NCBI GenBank assembly: GCA_002688175.1
Contig: NZCC01000068.1
Span: 17,328 to 81,327 of the forward strand
DNA from: Chromatiales bacterium
GTDB lineage: Bacteria; Pseudomonadota; Gammaproteobacteria; Steroidobacterales; GCA-2729495
Direction: 5' to 3'
DNA length: 64,000 nt
The position numbers and the translations under genes were made by a program. Below are positions 49,833 to 59,233 of the stretch, one piece after another (the stretch's first letter is position 1; the number at the start of each line of letters is the position of its first letter). Under the pieces are notes generated by a model. That model was not told the origin of the DNA and did no database searches. It was given only the letters and a program-made list of their open reading frames with translations.

Positions 49833-50124
49833 CCTGCCGCGGCTTTTGTGGTTTGGGCTGCATCCGGGTGGGCGTATCGACCGGGTGGTGGCCCAATCGT
49901 CCGGGTCGTGGATCCTGTTTGCCGCTGACGGAAGTTGTCTTGATGCCCGTCTGGTTAGTAGCTGGGTGCTGGCAAGCGGTGTGTTGCTTGGGTTGCGCTG
50001 GCAGGCTGCGGATGGCCGTTATTTTGCCGCCGTCACCAGTGTTCGCCTGCAAGCGCCAATAGTCGGCCGGCTGCTGCTGACACGACTCAGATGGCCGCTT
50101 TTCGAGTCCGCTACGGTCGCCTGA
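49771..50124 (+). CDS. Short YgfX (CptA)-like protein, possibly N-terminally reduced
   Basis: A 117-residue ORF overlapping the sdhE 3' end in another frame. YgfX normally follows sdhE. The C-terminal half (WILFAADGSCLDARLVSSWV, then RLLLTRLRWPLFES) matches the general YgfX pattern of a hydrophobic strand region with DG and a final arginine-rich end. The two membrane helices expected at the N-terminus are not evident, so it may be truncated or divergent. The start is uncertain (ATG 49771 or 49786). The function of YgfX is debated (SdhE partner or toxin). Confidence 0.45.
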   Translation: MKIFAMSSNGFLQILDLKIISLPRLLWFGLHPGGRIDRVVAQSSGSWILFAADGSCLDARLVSSWVLASGVLLGLRWQAADGRYFAAVTSVRLQAPIVGRLLLTRLRWPLFESATVA

Positions 50125-50193
50125 GTTTATTTTCTCCCCGGAGCAGATCCTCAGGAAAATGCAGATTAGAATGCAATTGCAGCAGTGCAGGAT

Positions 50194-50222
50194 GTCACCG
50201 GGAGGTGTTGTGACCGTTTTTT
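50194..50222 (+). terminator. Weak terminator-like hairpin after the sdh cluster
   Basis: GTCAC (50194-50198) can pair with GTGAC (50210-50214), with an alternative CACC-GGGA-GGTG hairpin inside, followed after two bases by six T. The stem is short, so efficiency is uncertain. Confidence 0.35.
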
Positions 50223-50254
50223 GTGATCTGATCCGCGAATTTGGCATAAATCGG

Positions 50255-50282
50255 CGAACTTTAGGTATTTGCATCAGTCTAT
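50255..50282 (+). promoter_or_regulatory. Candidate sigma-E autoregulated promoter of rpoE
   Basis: CGAACTT (50255-50261), a 16-nt spacer, then TCTAT (50278-50282), against the sigma-E consensus GGAACTT-N16-TCTGA. It lies about 43 nt upstream of the rpoE start, where autoregulation is expected from E. coli and Pseudomonas. The match is by eye. Confidence 0.55.
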
Positions 50283-50324
50283 ATCGTAGGCAGATCAGTG
50301 CATTGCCGCTCCGCAAACGGTGCC

Positions 50325-50924
50325 ATGTCCGCTAAGACAGATGATCAACGGCTGGTCGAGCGTGTCCAGGGCGGGGACAAGCAGGCATTTGATGTGCTCG
50401 TGCTCAAGTATCAGCACAAGATCGTCAAGCTGGTCATGCGCTATGTGCGGGACCAGTCCGAAGCGCTTGATGTAACCCAGGAAGCGTTTATCAAGGCGTA
50501 CCGGGCGCTACCGAAGTTTCGTGGCGACAGTGCTTTTTATACCTGGCTGTACAGAATTGCGATTAATACGGCGAAAAATTACCTGGTGGCGATGAAACGA
50601 AGACCAATGGAATACGATCTGGATTTGCAGGAACAGGGAGGTTATGAACCTCATGCACAACTGCGCGACTTTGATTCACCGGATCGGATCGTGCAGCGTG
50701 AAGAATTGCGCGCGGCGCTGCAGACATCTATTGATAACCTGCCAGAGGAACTGCGCGTCGCGATTTTATTGCGCGAAATCGACGGTCTGAGTTACGAGGA
50801 AATCGCTACCGCGATGGATTGTCCGGTAGGCACGGTTCGGTCACGTATTTTTCGTGCCCGGGATGCGCTTGATAATGCTGTTAAAGCTTACCTTGATGAG
50901 CCGACGGGAAGCTCTTCAGAATAG
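50325..50924 (+). CDS. rpoE: RNA polymerase sigma factor RpoE (AlgU type)
   Basis: Extracytoplasmic-function sigma factor for envelope stress. The 199-residue product starts at ATG 50325. Region 2 (QEAFIKAYRALPKFRGDSAFYTWLYRIAINTAKNYL, shown in parts) and region 4 (LPEELRVAILLREIDGLSYEE, then IATAMDCPVGTVRSRIFRAR) are clear. It heads the rpoE-rseA-rseB operon. Its targets in other species include bamA, skp and lpx genes, which lie elsewhere in this window. Confidence 0.96.
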   Translation: MSAKTDDQRLVERVQGGDKQAFDVLVLKYQHKIVKLVMRYVRDQSEALDVTQEAFIKAYRALPKFRGDSAFYTWLYRIAINTAKNYLVAMKRRPMEYDLDLQEQGGYEPHAQLRDFDSPDRIVQREELRAALQTSIDNLPEELRVAILLREIDGLSYEEIATAMDCPVGTVRSRIFRARDALDNAVKAYLDEPTGSSSE

Positions 50925-50982
50925 TCGAGAACAAATTGACCTAAAGAATTAACCAGAGGAATTAACCAGAGGCATACATGAA

Positions 50983-51519
50983 ATGACCCGCATTATTGAT
51001 GAGCAATTATCTGCATTGCTTGATGGTGAGTTGCCTGCTGAGCAGGAATCATTGTTGTTGCGCAGGCTTGAGCGAGAACCTGAGCTTCGTGAGAAGCTCG
51101 CACGTTTCGGGCTGATTGGCGAACTCGTTCGGGATGCTTCGGCGCCAACCTCGGCCCTGGTGATCAGCGAGCGTGTTTCTGCTGCAATTGCAGCAGAGTC
51201 GACGACCGGACAGTCGGATGAATCACCTTCTGTCGGTTTCGGTTTTATGGGTGCGGGTATCGCTGCAATGATCGCGCTGGTGGTCATGTTCAATCTGGTT
51301 GGCACTGGCGGTACAGCATATTCGCCAGGGATAAATACGGTTGCGGGCTCGGTGCCCGCAGCATCCGGTCATGAGCATGGAATGGCTGAAGATTCTGTTC
51401 GGCTGACACGCTATCTGGTGTCTCATGCGCAATATTCGAACAGTACATCCAGGCAACTCGTTAATTCACATATTGCGATGGCTGCCGCCACGCCAGGGGT
51501 CTGGACGAGCCATGAGTGA
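50983..51519 (+). CDS. rseA: Anti-sigma-E factor RseA (MucA)
   Basis: Bitopic inner-membrane protein that holds RpoE inactive until cleaved by DegS-type protease and RseP. The 178-residue product has the sigma-binding domain (EQLSALLDGELPAEQESLLL), one membrane segment (GAGIAAMIALVVMFNLVG, about residues 90-108) and a periplasmic tail. It lies 58 nt after rpoE and overlaps rseB by 8 nt. Confidence 0.92.
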   Translation: MTRIIDEQLSALLDGELPAEQESLLLRRLEREPELREKLARFGLIGELVRDASAPTSALVISERVSAAIAAESTTGQSDESPSVGFGFMGAGIAAMIALVVMFNLVGTGGTAYSPGINTVAGSVPAASGHEHGMAEDSVRLTRYLVSHAQYSNSTSRQLVNSHIAMAAATPGVWTSHE

Positions 51520-52528
51520 CACACGGCATATTTTCCGGGGATCGAAACCCCGGTATTGCTGGTTAAGTATTTTCCTGTTGTTGGCCTGTAACGTGATGGC
51601 CCAGTCGCCGCATGACTGGCTTGAGCGAATGGACGGTGCAAACGAGAAATTCAACTATCAGGGCACCCTGGTACATATGTGTGATGGCACGATGGATATC
51701 GTGCGGATTGTTCACCGGGTTGATCATGGTCAGGTCACCGAACGTATGACGGCGCAGGCTTCGGGTGGACGTCAGATTATTCGGAGTACTGACAAGGTTA
51801 TGTGCATTTTGCCCGATCAAAAGAAAGTTACGGTCGAGCAGCGTAATTCGAGTGGCTCACCGATGGACTCAAAAATCGCCAACTTTCCCAGTTTCTCAAA
51901 TATCAATGCGCAGTTGTACGACATCTCGATACTTGGTGAGGATCAGATCGCCGAACGGGAAACCATTATTCTGGCTATCCACCCGGCTGATTCATTCCGC
52001 TTTGGTTATCGGCTGTGGCTTGACCATCGGACGGCATTGCCATTGAAGTTTGAACTTGTCGACGAGGCCGGCCGGGGGCTGGAACAGGGTGTGTTTACCG
52101 AGATCGAGTTCTATGAGTCGATACCTGCAGAGGATGTTGAGCCAACATTAGCGACCGATGGGTTCGAGTGGAAGCGTAGCGCGGTTGTTGCTATCGAAAC
52201 TCAGGACGATGCGACGGCAGATAAACCACCCGGGTCAGGGTGGCGGGTTGAAATACTGCCACCCGGCTTCAAGCTGACCTTTGCGCAATCCAGGCTTGAT
52301 ACCGTTGCGACAACCACGCTGGATCAGCTCGTATATTCGGACGGTCTGGCAACCATTTCAGTGTTTATCGAACCAGAAATGGCTGAGTCTGCCGCCGTCG
52401 AGGGGGCCTCAAAGATTGGCGCTACGAATGCCTTTACGACCTTCAGGAACGGTTACCTGATTACCGCGATGGGTGGTGTGCCGCTTGAAACTGCGCGCAA
52501 GGCCGCACTTTCGGTGTCTCCCCGCTAA
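51512..52528 (+). CDS. rseB: Sigma-E regulatory protein RseB (MucB)
   Basis: Periplasmic protein that shields RseA from cleavage and senses mislocalised lipopolysaccharide or lipoproteins. The 338-residue product, starting at ATG 51512, has a signal peptide (WLSIFLLLACNVMAQS), the N-terminal LolA-like domain (WLERMDGANEKFNYQGTLVH) and a C-terminal domain (LPPGFKLT, LVYSDGLATISVFIE). The ORF track start is too far upstream. The usual following genes rseC and degP/mucD are absent; lepA comes next after 231 bp. Confidence 0.93.
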   Translation: MSDTRHIFRGSKPRYCWLSIFLLLACNVMAQSPHDWLERMDGANEKFNYQGTLVHMCDGTMDIVRIVHRVDHGQVTERMTAQASGGRQIIRSTDKVMCILPDQKKVTVEQRNSSGSPMDSKIANFPSFSNINAQLYDISILGEDQIAERETIILAIHPADSFRFGYRLWLDHRTALPLKFELVDEAGRGLEQGVFTEIEFYESIPAEDVEPTLATDGFEWKRSAVVAIETQDDATADKPPGSGWRVEILPPGFKLTFAQSRLDTVATTTLDQLVYSDGLATISVFIEPEMAESAAVEGASKIGATNAFTTFRNGYLITAMGGVPLETARKAALSVSPR

Positions 52529-52543
52529 TTTACGGCTATCCTC

Positions 52544-52583
52544 TCAGCGCCTCGCGCTGATGGTTGCATCCTGTTTGCAACCA
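52544..52583. repeat. Two adjacent inverted repeats after rseB
   Basis: TCAGCGC-CTC-GCGCTGA (52544-52560) is followed directly by TGGTTGCA-tcctgtt-TGCAACCA (52561-52583). Both stems are perfect, but no T-run follows. They may slow or end transcription between the rpoE operon and lepA; this is inference. The rest of the 231-bp spacer holds no gene. Confidence 0.6.
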
Positions 52584-52759
52584 CTGGGGCTGTAATGATC
52601 AGAGGCGGTCAGCAAATTGTGGTGAAAAGGTGCCGGTCATGCACTGTGACTGAGCCGGCATTGCCAGTACAATCCCGACCGTCAGATCGTGCTGAAGAGG
52701 CTGATCAGGGGGCAGACCCCGTTTCCCATAATTTTCCTAAGGCTATGGATTGCCCCTGA

Positions 52760-54553
52760 ATGCGCAATATCCGCAATTTTTCGATTATCGCCCATATTGA
52801 TCACGGTAAGTCGACCCTGTCAGACCGCCTGATTGAGCTGTGTGGCGGTCTTGAGAAGCGTGAGATGGAGGCGCAAGTGCTTGATTCGATGGATATCGAG
52901 CGCGAGCGGGGCATTACGATCAAGGCCCAGAGTGTTTCGCTGCACTACACGGCACAGGATGGCGAAGTCTATTCACTGAATTTTATCGACACGCCGGGGC
53001 ACGTGGATTTTTCCTATGAGGTATCGCGATCGCTTGCAGCCTGTGAGGGAGCGCTGCTTGTTGTCGATGCGGCACAGAGTGTCGAGGCGCAGAGTATTGC
53101 AAACTGTTATACGGCGGTTGAACAGGGACTGGAGATTGTTCCGGTCATTAACAAGATTGACCTGCCATCCGCCGATCCTGAACGTGTGCTCAATGACATC
53201 GAGGAGATTATCGGTCTCGACATCGAAGATTGCCCGCTTGTCAGCGCGAAGACCGGACAGGGGGTAAGTGAACTACTCGAGATTCTCGTGCAGCGTATCC
53301 CGCCACCTGAGGGCCAGGCAGAGGGACCGCTGCAGGCTCTGATTATCGACTCCTGGTTTGATAACTACGTCGGCGTTGTGTCCCTGATACGCATCGTGAA
53401 CGGCAGTTTGCCGGCCCGGCGCAAAGTTACGATTATGTCGACCAGCAATACCTACGTTGCCAGCGATGTTGGTGTATTTACACCGAAGATGGAAAGTCGC
53501 CCGGAACTAACAGCCGGTGAGGTCGGATACCTCGTAGCCGGGATCAAGGATATTGACGGGGCACCGGTCGGTGATACGATCACCCTCGCTGATGAACCGG
53601 CTGCTTCAGCGCTGGAAGGATTTCGTCCCATCAAGCCGCGGGTTTTTGCCGGATTATTTCCGGTGCAGTCTGAACAGTTCGAGCTTTTCCGGGACGCGCT
53701 GCAGAAATTACGCCTGAACGATGCAGCGTTGCATTTTGAGCCGGAGTCATCGGGCGCCCTCGGTTTTGGTTTTCGTTGCGGTTTTCTGGGCATGCTGCAC
53801 ATGGAGATTGTTCAGGAGCGGGTTGAGCGTGAGTATGGCCTGGATATCATTACCACAGCACCAACAGTTGCGTTTGAGGTCGAGACGCAGAAGGGTGAGG
53901 TGCTTCGAATTGATAACCCGTACTTGTTGCCTTCGGCCAATGAAATTACCGAGATCAGGGAGCCTTATATTCGTGCCAACCTTCTGGTGCCGCCTGATTA
54001 TCTCGGTGCTGTGATTCAATTATGCATTTCGAAACGTGGCGTACAGAAGCGGCTCGAGTATCTTGGCTCGCAGGTGGCCCTGGAATATGAGTTACCAATG
54101 GCTGAAGTGGTACTGGACTTCTTTGATCGTTTGAAGTCGGTCAGTCGAGGGCATGCATCATTCGATTATGACTTTTCAAGCTTCACGCCCGGCGATCTTG
54201 TCAGGCTGGATATATTGATCAACAAGGAGCGGGTTGACGCACTATCATTGATTGTTCATCGTGATTCTGCCCGCCGACGTGGTCGTGAACTTGTTGATAA
54301 ACTCAAGGAGTTAATTCCGCGGCAGATGTTTTCAATCCCGGTGCAGGCTGCAATCGGTGCTGATATTGTTGCGCGGGCGGACATCAAGGCATTTCGCAAG
54401 GATGTCACGGCAAAGCTGTATGGTGGCGATGTGACCCGCAAGCGAAAATTGCTTGAGAAGCAGAAGGCTGGTAAGAAGAGGATGAAGCAACTGGGTAATG
54501 TGGAAATACCCCAGGAGGCTTTTTTGGCTATTCTGAAGGTTGGCGGAAGATGA
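52760..54553 (+). CDS. lepA: Elongation factor 4 (LepA)
   Basis: Ribosome-associated GTPase acting in back-translocation or initiation and assembly. The 597-residue product has G1 [16 protein letters not shown]3 [12 protein letters not shown]4 NKIDLP and the LepA-specific C-terminal domain ([20 protein letters not shown]). Length matches E. coli (599). It is followed by lepB after 53-59 nt as in E. coli and Pseudomonas. Confidence 0.97.
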   Translation: MRNIRNFSIIAHIDHGKSTLSDRLIELCGGLEKREMEAQVLDSMDIERERGITIKAQSVSLHYTAQDGEVYSLNFIDTPGHVDFSYEVSRSLAACEGALLVVDAAQSVEAQSIANCYTAVEQGLEIVPVINKIDLPSADPERVLNDIEEIIGLDIEDCPLVSAKTGQGVSELLEILVQRIPPPEGQAEGPLQALIIDSWFDNYVGVVSLIRIVNGSLPARRKVTIMSTSNTYVASDVGVFTPKMESRPELTAGEVGYLVAGIKDIDGAPVGDTITLADEPAASALEGFRPIKPRVFAGLFPVQSEQFELFRDALQKLRLNDAALHFEPESSGALGFGFRCGFLGMLHMEIVQERVEREYGLDIITTAPTVAFEVETQKGEVLRIDNPYLLPSANEITEIREPYIRANLLVPPDYLGAVIQLCISKRGVQKRLEYLGSQVALEYELPMAEVVLDFFDRLKSVSRGHASFDYDFSSFTPGDLVRLDILINKERVDALSLIVHRDSARRRGRELVDKLKELIPRQMFSIPVQAAIGADIVARADIKAFRKDVTAKLYGGDVTRKRKLLEKQKAGKKRMKQLGNVEIPQEAFLAILKVGGR

Positions 54554-54612
54554 TGCGCCATGTATGAAATCAGGACTGTTGCAGTAAACCAAGGGCGGGG
54601 TAGTAGGTGACG

Positions 54613-55389
54613 ATGGATTTTTCTCTTATTCTAACTACGGCGACCGCAGTTTGTGGATTGATATGGGGGTTTCATGCGCTCTTGTTGAGGCTGGGTCGCG
54701 GTGGCGGTGCAGAGTCTCAGGAGGAGAATGCGAAAGAACCGATTCTTGTCGAGTATGCACGTTCTTTTTTTCCTGTCTTGTTAATCGTACTCATCGTTCG
54801 TTCATTCCTGTTCGAACCTTTTCGTATTCCGTCCAGTTCGATGGTGCCTACGTTGCTGGTAGGTGATTTTATTTTTGTTAACAAATATTTCTATGGCCTG
54901 CGCCTGCCAGTCGTAAATAAGAAATTTATGGATATTGGTGATCCTGAACGTGGTGATGTTGTCGTGTTTCGACTGCCGGCCGACCCGAGTATTAACTATA
55001 TCAAGCGCCTGGTTGGATTGCCGGGCGATAAGGTTATGTACCGTAATCGACGTCTGTATATCAATGGTGAGATTGTTGCGAGTGAAGCGGCGGGTGAATA
55101 TGAGGGAGAAGGCCAGCCTGGCTCATTGTTATACAATGAATTGTTGGGCGAGGTGGAGCACAGTATTTTGTTGATGCCCGACCGTCGCAGTCTTGAAGGG
55201 ACTTTCGTCGTACCCTCGGGACACTATTTCATGATGGGAGATAACCGTGATAACAGTAAGGACAGCAGGTATCAGGGTGTTGGTATCATTCCGGATGGTA
55301 ATATTGTCGGTAAAGCCGTGCTGATCTGGATGAACTGGGGATTTACAAAGTTGCCACGTTGGGACCGGATCGGAAACGAAATAAATTGA
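54613..55389 (+). CDS. lepB: Signal peptidase I
   Basis: Removes signal peptides from exported proteins at the inner membrane. The product is about 258 residues, with an N-terminal membrane segment, a cytosolic loop and a second segment before the catalytic Ser in IPSSSMVPTLLVGDF; the catalytic Lys is in NYIKRLVGLPGD, and box E is FMMGDNRDNSKDSR. GTG 54607 is an alternative start. It sits in the lepA-lepB-DUF4845-rnc-era-recO series. Confidence 0.95.
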   Translation: MDFSLILTTATAVCGLIWGFHALLLRLGRGGGAESQEENAKEPILVEYARSFFPVLLIVLIVRSFLFEPFRIPSSSMVPTLLVGDFIFVNKYFYGLRLPVVNKKFMDIGDPERGDVVVFRLPADPSINYIKRLVGLPGDKVMYRNRRLYINGEIVASEAAGEYEGEGQPGSLLYNELLGEVEHSILLMPDRRSLEGTFVVPSGHYFMMGDNRDNSKDSRYQGVGIIPDGNIVGKAVLIWMNWGFTKLPRWDRIGNEIN

Positions 55390-55430
55390 TACATCGCAGT
55401 GCCGGTGAGTCAAATCAGGGAGTATGAACT

Positions 55431-55796
55431 ATGAGGTCCAGACAGCAGGGCATGACATTTATCAGCCTTCTCATAACTGCCGCCTTTGTCGGAGTTATTG
55501 CCTTTGCGGCGTTGAAGATTATTCCGGCATATCTTGAACAGATGAAAGTCGTCAGCATACTTGAAGATGTCAAGCGTGATCTGGATGGCACCGGTGCTTC
55601 GATAATCCAGATCCGCAGTGCAATCGGGAAGCGGCTGGATGTTGAGATGGTTTATGGTATCAAGACCCGTGAATTTGTGATCAAGAAAATTGGTATGGGT
55701 TACTCCGTGCAGGCAAAGTATGAAATTCGCGAACCATATTTCGCCAATCTCTATTTGGTGGTTGTTTTCGATAAACAGGTTGAGATCAAACGGTGA
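55431..55796 (+). CDS. DUF4845 membrane-anchored protein
   Basis: A 121-residue protein with an N-terminal positively charged stretch and one membrane helix (MTFISLLITAAFVGVIAFAAL), resembling a pseudopilin-like anchor, and a soluble remainder. DUF4845 proteins lie between lepB and rnc in many gammaproteobacteria, and their function is not known. It overlaps rnc by 4 nt. Confidence 0.82.
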   Translation: MRSRQQGMTFISLLITAAFVGVIAFAALKIIPAYLEQMKVVSILEDVKRDLDGTGASIIQIRSAIGKRLDVEMVYGIKTREFVIKKIGMGYSVQAKYEIREPYFANLYLVVVFDKQVEIKR

Positions 55797-56470
55797 ATGA
55801 TGCGGAAAATTGGTGTGAAAGGATTCTGAATTACCAATTTTCTGATCGCGATCTTCTTGCGCAGGCCCTGACGCACAGGAGCGCTTCGCTGGACAACAAT
55901 GAGCGCCTGGAGTTTCTTGGCGATGCGGTTCTTGCGCTGTCGATCAGTCATGATTTGTACTCCGGGAAACCAACTGTCCGTGAAGGTGGGTTGAGTCGTT
56001 ATCGTGCGGAGCTGGTCAGGAAAGAATCACTGGTCAAAATGGCTGCCAGGACAGGTCTGGCTCAACATCTCATTCTCGGCAACGGTGAACGGCATTCAGG
56101 TGTGCGGCAACGTGATTCCGTTCTTGCTAATGCGCTGGAGGCGGTATTTGGCGCGATTCTGCTGGATGGCGGTTTCGAAGCCGCCAATACGGTTATCCTT
56201 GAACTGTTTCACGATCAGCTGGCAACATTGCCGGATGAGGAAGAGCTAAAGGATGCCAAGACCCGATTACAGGAGTACCTGCAGGCCAGGCACTTACCGC
56301 CACCCGACTATGAGTTGCTGGAGGTGACAGGTGTTCCGCATGCGCGGATCTTCGAGGTTGCCTGTCGCATCACCGAGCCGGGTATTGAAACTTCTGGCAA
56401 AGGTTCGAGTCGTCGGCGTGCCGAGCAGGTTGCAGCATCGTTTGCGCTGGAAAAATTCATCAGTGACTGA
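55793..56470 (+). CDS. rnc: Ribonuclease III
   Basis: Cuts double-stranded RNA in rRNA and mRNA processing. The 225-residue product has the catalytic signature NERLEFLGDAVL near residue 37, VLANALEAVFGAILLDGG, and a C-terminal double-stranded-RNA-binding domain (GKGSSRRRAEQVAASFAL). Length is typical (226 in E. coli). It starts with GTG overlapping the previous stop, and its end overlaps era by 8 nt. Confidence 0.96.
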   Translation: MNDAENWCERILNYQFSDRDLLAQALTHRSASLDNNERLEFLGDAVLALSISHDLYSGKPTVREGGLSRYRAELVRKESLVKMAARTGLAQHLILGNGERHSGVRQRDSVLANALEAVFGAILLDGGFEAANTVILELFHDQLATLPDEEELKDAKTRLQEYLQARHLPPPDYELLEVTGVPHARIFEVACRITEPGIETSGKGSSRRRAEQVAASFALEKFISD

Positions 56471-57365
56471 GAATCAGCATCGCTCAGGATTTGTGGCCGT
56501 GATCGGACGGCCGAACACAGGCAAATCAACCCTTGTCAATGCGCTGGTGCATGAAAAGATCAGTATTGTTACGTCCAAGCCGCAAACGACCCGCCATAGT
56601 ATCCTTGGTATATTGACGGAGCCGGAGGTGCAGGTTGTACTGGTTGATACGCCGGGGTTGCATGGCGGTTCCAGCCGGCTGATTAACCGGGCGATGAATC
56701 GATCCGCTACCGCATCGATGACCGGTGCCGATCTCGCCCTGTTCATGGTCGATGCAACCGGCTGGACCAGCGGTGACAATCATGCGCTGGAGCGTTTGCA
56801 GGAAGCAGGTATTCCGGCATTCCTGGTGATCAATAAACTTGATTTGCTCAAGCGGCGTGAAGACCTGTTGCCCGTTCTCGAAAATTTTTCAGCACGCGGT
56901 GATTTTGCCGAGGTCATCCCGATATCTGCACGCCGGGGTACGAACCTGGAAAGATTGCTCGACACCATTCGCCAGTCGATGCCGCTCGGCCCTCAATTGT
57001 TCCCGCCTGAAGCGAAAACTGATCGTAGCATGGAGTTTCGCATTGCTGAGGTGCTGCGCGAGAAGATGCTGTCGATGTTGCGGCAAGAGGCGCCTTATGG
57101 ATTGGCAGTTGAAGTACTGGCACTCGAAAAACGATCAGACCTGATTCTTGCTGATGCCGTTATCTGGGTCGAACGCGAGTCCCATCAGGGGATTGTAGTA
57201 GGCCGCCATGGTGAACAGATCAAGAAAATCAGTACCTCGGCACGGATGGATCTTGAGGCAATATTTTCCCGGCGGTTCTACCTGACAACCCACGTTAAGG
57301 TTAAGGAAAACTGGGGAGACAGCGTGCGTGCTTTACGTCAGCTCGGTTACGAGGAGTCGCTATGA
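56463..57365 (+). CDS. era: GTPase Era
   Basis: GTPase that binds 16S rRNA and helps mature the small subunit. The ORF track starts in rnc; the conserved N-terminus (TENQHRSGFVAVIGRPNTGK) points to GTG 56463, giving 300 residues (E. coli 301). Motifs are G1 GRPNTGKST, G3 DTPGLHGG, G4 NKLD and the C-terminal KH domain (GIVVGRHGEQIKKISTSAR). It overlaps recO by 4 nt. Confidence 0.96.
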   Translation: MTENQHRSGFVAVIGRPNTGKSTLVNALVHEKISIVTSKPQTTRHSILGILTEPEVQVVLVDTPGLHGGSSRLINRAMNRSATASMTGADLALFMVDATGWTSGDNHALERLQEAGIPAFLVINKLDLLKRREDLLPVLENFSARGDFAEVIPISARRGTNLERLLDTIRQSMPLGPQLFPPEAKTDRSMEFRIAEVLREKMLSMLRQEAPYGLAVEVLALEKRSDLILADAVIWVERESHQGIVVGRHGEQIKKISTSARMDLEAIFSRRFYLTTHVKVKENWGDSVRALRQLGYEESL

Positions 57366-58117
57366 GCGACATAGATCGAATCGAGTTCGAGGCGGCCTTT
57401 TTACTGCACGCGAACCCCTACCGGGAATCGAGCCAGGTGATTGAGGTTTTCAGCCAGGATCACGGTCGGGTCGGTCTTGTTGCACGCGGATCCCGTCGAC
57501 CCAAGTCGCGCTGGAAAAGTGTCCTGCGACCGTTTCAGCCGATGCGGATGAGCTGGTCTGGACGCGGTACATTGCAGACACTGCGTGCAGCGGAACCGAC
57601 ATCCCTGCCGCTGGCATTTACAGGTATGTGTCTGATGGCGGGGTATTACCTGAACGAGCTGCTGATCGCGCTATTACACAGATGTGATCCGCATCCGGAC
57701 CTGTTTGCCCATTATGGGTCAGCCCTGGCGATGCTGGCGGCAGGCGAAGAACTGGAGCCCACATTGCGCCGGTTTGAGCTCGCCTTACTCAGTGAAATTG
57801 GCTATGGGCTCGTGACTGATCGTGACGCAGTCGAAGGGCAACCGGTGTGTGCAGAGAGCTGGTATGAGTATTTTGCAGATCAGGGTCCGGTCCCCATCGC
57901 GCCTGGTAGTGTTGCAGATGGCAGACTCGTGGTCACGGGTGCTGACCTCACTGCGATTGGCAACGGGGTATTCGATCGGCCGGAAAGCTTGCCGCTCGCC
58001 AAGCGATTGTTACGCGAGAAACTTAACTGGCACCTGGGCGGGCGAGCCTTGAAAACCCGTCAGGTTATTGCTTCCATGCACGATGGTTTAACCGCTGAAA
58101 GCGTCGGTCATGACTGA
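57362..58117 (+). CDS. recO: DNA repair protein RecO
   Basis: Loads RecA on gapped DNA with RecR and RecF. The 251-residue product has the N-terminal OB-fold ([20 protein letters not shown], then [16 protein letters not shown]) and a helical C-terminal part ([20 protein letters not shown]). Length is near E. coli RecO (242). It overlaps pdxJ by 8 nt. Confidence 0.94.
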   Translation: MSDIDRIEFEAAFLLHANPYRESSQVIEVFSQDHGRVGLVARGSRRPKSRWKSVLRPFQPMRMSWSGRGTLQTLRAAEPTSLPLAFTGMCLMAGYYLNELLIALLHRCDPHPDLFAHYGSALAMLAAGEELEPTLRRFELALLSEIGYGLVTDRDAVEGQPVCAESWYEYFADQGPVPIAPGSVADGRLVVTGADLTAIGNGVFDRPESLPLAKRLLREKLNWHLGGRALKTRQVIASMHDGLTAESVGHD

Positions 58118-58853
58118 AAATACAGATATTCTGCTGGGCATCAATGTGGATCATGTGGCCACTCTTCGCCAGGCCCGAGGTACGGTTTATCCTGATCCTG
58201 TTGAGGCCGCGTTGCTGGCTGAGCGTTCCGGTGCTGATTCAATCACGGTGCATTTACGCGAGGATCGTCGTCATATTCAGGATCATGATGTAGAGAGGCT
58301 GGCGCAGTCGCTCACGACGCACATGAATCTTGAAATGGCTGTGACCGATGAAATGTTGCGCATCGCCGGGGGACTTGTGCCTGCCGACTGTTGCCTCGTC
58401 CCGGAACACCGTGAAGAGTTGACGACTGAGGGAGGGCTGGATGTCGTCGGTCAGCAGGCTCGTATCAGGGAAGCCTGTACGGAATTGGCAGATTGTGGAA
58501 TTCGGACCTCACTGTTCATTGATCCGGATCCACGGCAACTCGATGCCAGCCGGGAAGCTGGTGCGCCGGTCGTTGAATTACATACCGGTTGTTTTGCAGA
58601 CGCGGTCAGCGATGCGGATCAAGAAATTGAACTGCAGCGCATTGTCAATGCCGCAGAATATGGGGCAGGCTTGGGACTCAGGATTCATGCCGGCCACGGG
58701 TTAAACATTCACAATGTGCAGCCCATTGCAGCAATCGAGCAAATTGTAGAATTGAACATTGGCCATGCGCTAATTGCCCAGTCGGTATTCTCTGGTCTTG
58801 CCTCAGCCGTAGCCGGGATGAAGCGCCTGATGGTCGAGGCTCGACAGCGATGA
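58110..58853 (+). CDS. pdxJ: Pyridoxine 5'-phosphate synthase
   Basis: Closes the pyridoxine ring from 3-amino-2-oxopropyl phosphate and 1-deoxyxylulose 5-phosphate (DXP). The 247-residue TIM barrel shows [29 protein letters not shown] and [11 protein letters not shown]. Its substrate DXP is also the first MEP-pathway intermediate and is made by Dxs, so Dxs should be encoded elsewhere even if the rest of the MEP pathway is lost. It overlaps acpS by 4 nt. Confidence 0.97.
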   Translation: MTENTDILLGINVDHVATLRQARGTVYPDPVEAALLAERSGADSITVHLREDRRHIQDHDVERLAQSLTTHMNLEMAVTDEMLRIAGGLVPADCCLVPEHREELTTEGGLDVVGQQARIREACTELADCGIRTSLFIDPDPRQLDASREAGAPVVELHTGCFADAVSDADQEIELQRIVNAAEYGAGLGLRIHAGHGLNIHNVQPIAAIEQIVELNIGHALIAQSVFSGLASAVAGMKRLMVEARQR

Positions 58854-59233
58854 TCTATGGTTTTGGTATCGATATTCTCAGGGCCGAGCGCATTTCTGCT
58901 GCCTACCAAAGATTTGGCGACCGTTTCGTGCAGCGGATTTTAATGCCCGAAGAACTTGAGTTTTTCGGGCAGCACAAACGCCCCGAAAGATTCCTTGCCA
59001 TGCGTTTCGCGGCCAAGGAGGCGATTGTCAAGGCGATGGGAACCGGTTTTGCGCATGGGATGTGGGTTCGGGACTCGGGTGTCATTCATAACCGTCTCGG
59101 TCGTCCGGAAATTATTTTTTCATCCCGTGGCAGAAAAAAATGTGACCAACTGGGTATCGCGGGTGGCCACATGACGCTGAGTGACGAGGCGGGTCTCGTC
59201 GTTGCCGTTGCGATCCTGATGAGCACAACATGA
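58850..59233 (+). CDS. acpS: Holo-[acyl-carrier-protein] synthase
   Basis: Transfers phosphopantetheine from CoA to ACP. The 127-residue product has the two family motifs [13 protein letters not shown] and [15 protein letters not shown], plus HMTLSDEAG near the end. Length matches E. coli (126). It overlaps both neighbours by 4 nt in the standard recO-pdxJ-acpS order. Confidence 0.96.
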   Translation: MIYGFGIDILRAERISAAYQRFGDRFVQRILMPEELEFFGQHKRPERFLAMRFAAKEAIVKAMGTGFAHGMWVRDSGVIHNRLGRPEIIFSSRGRKKCDQLGIAGGHMTLSDEAGLVVAVAILMSTT

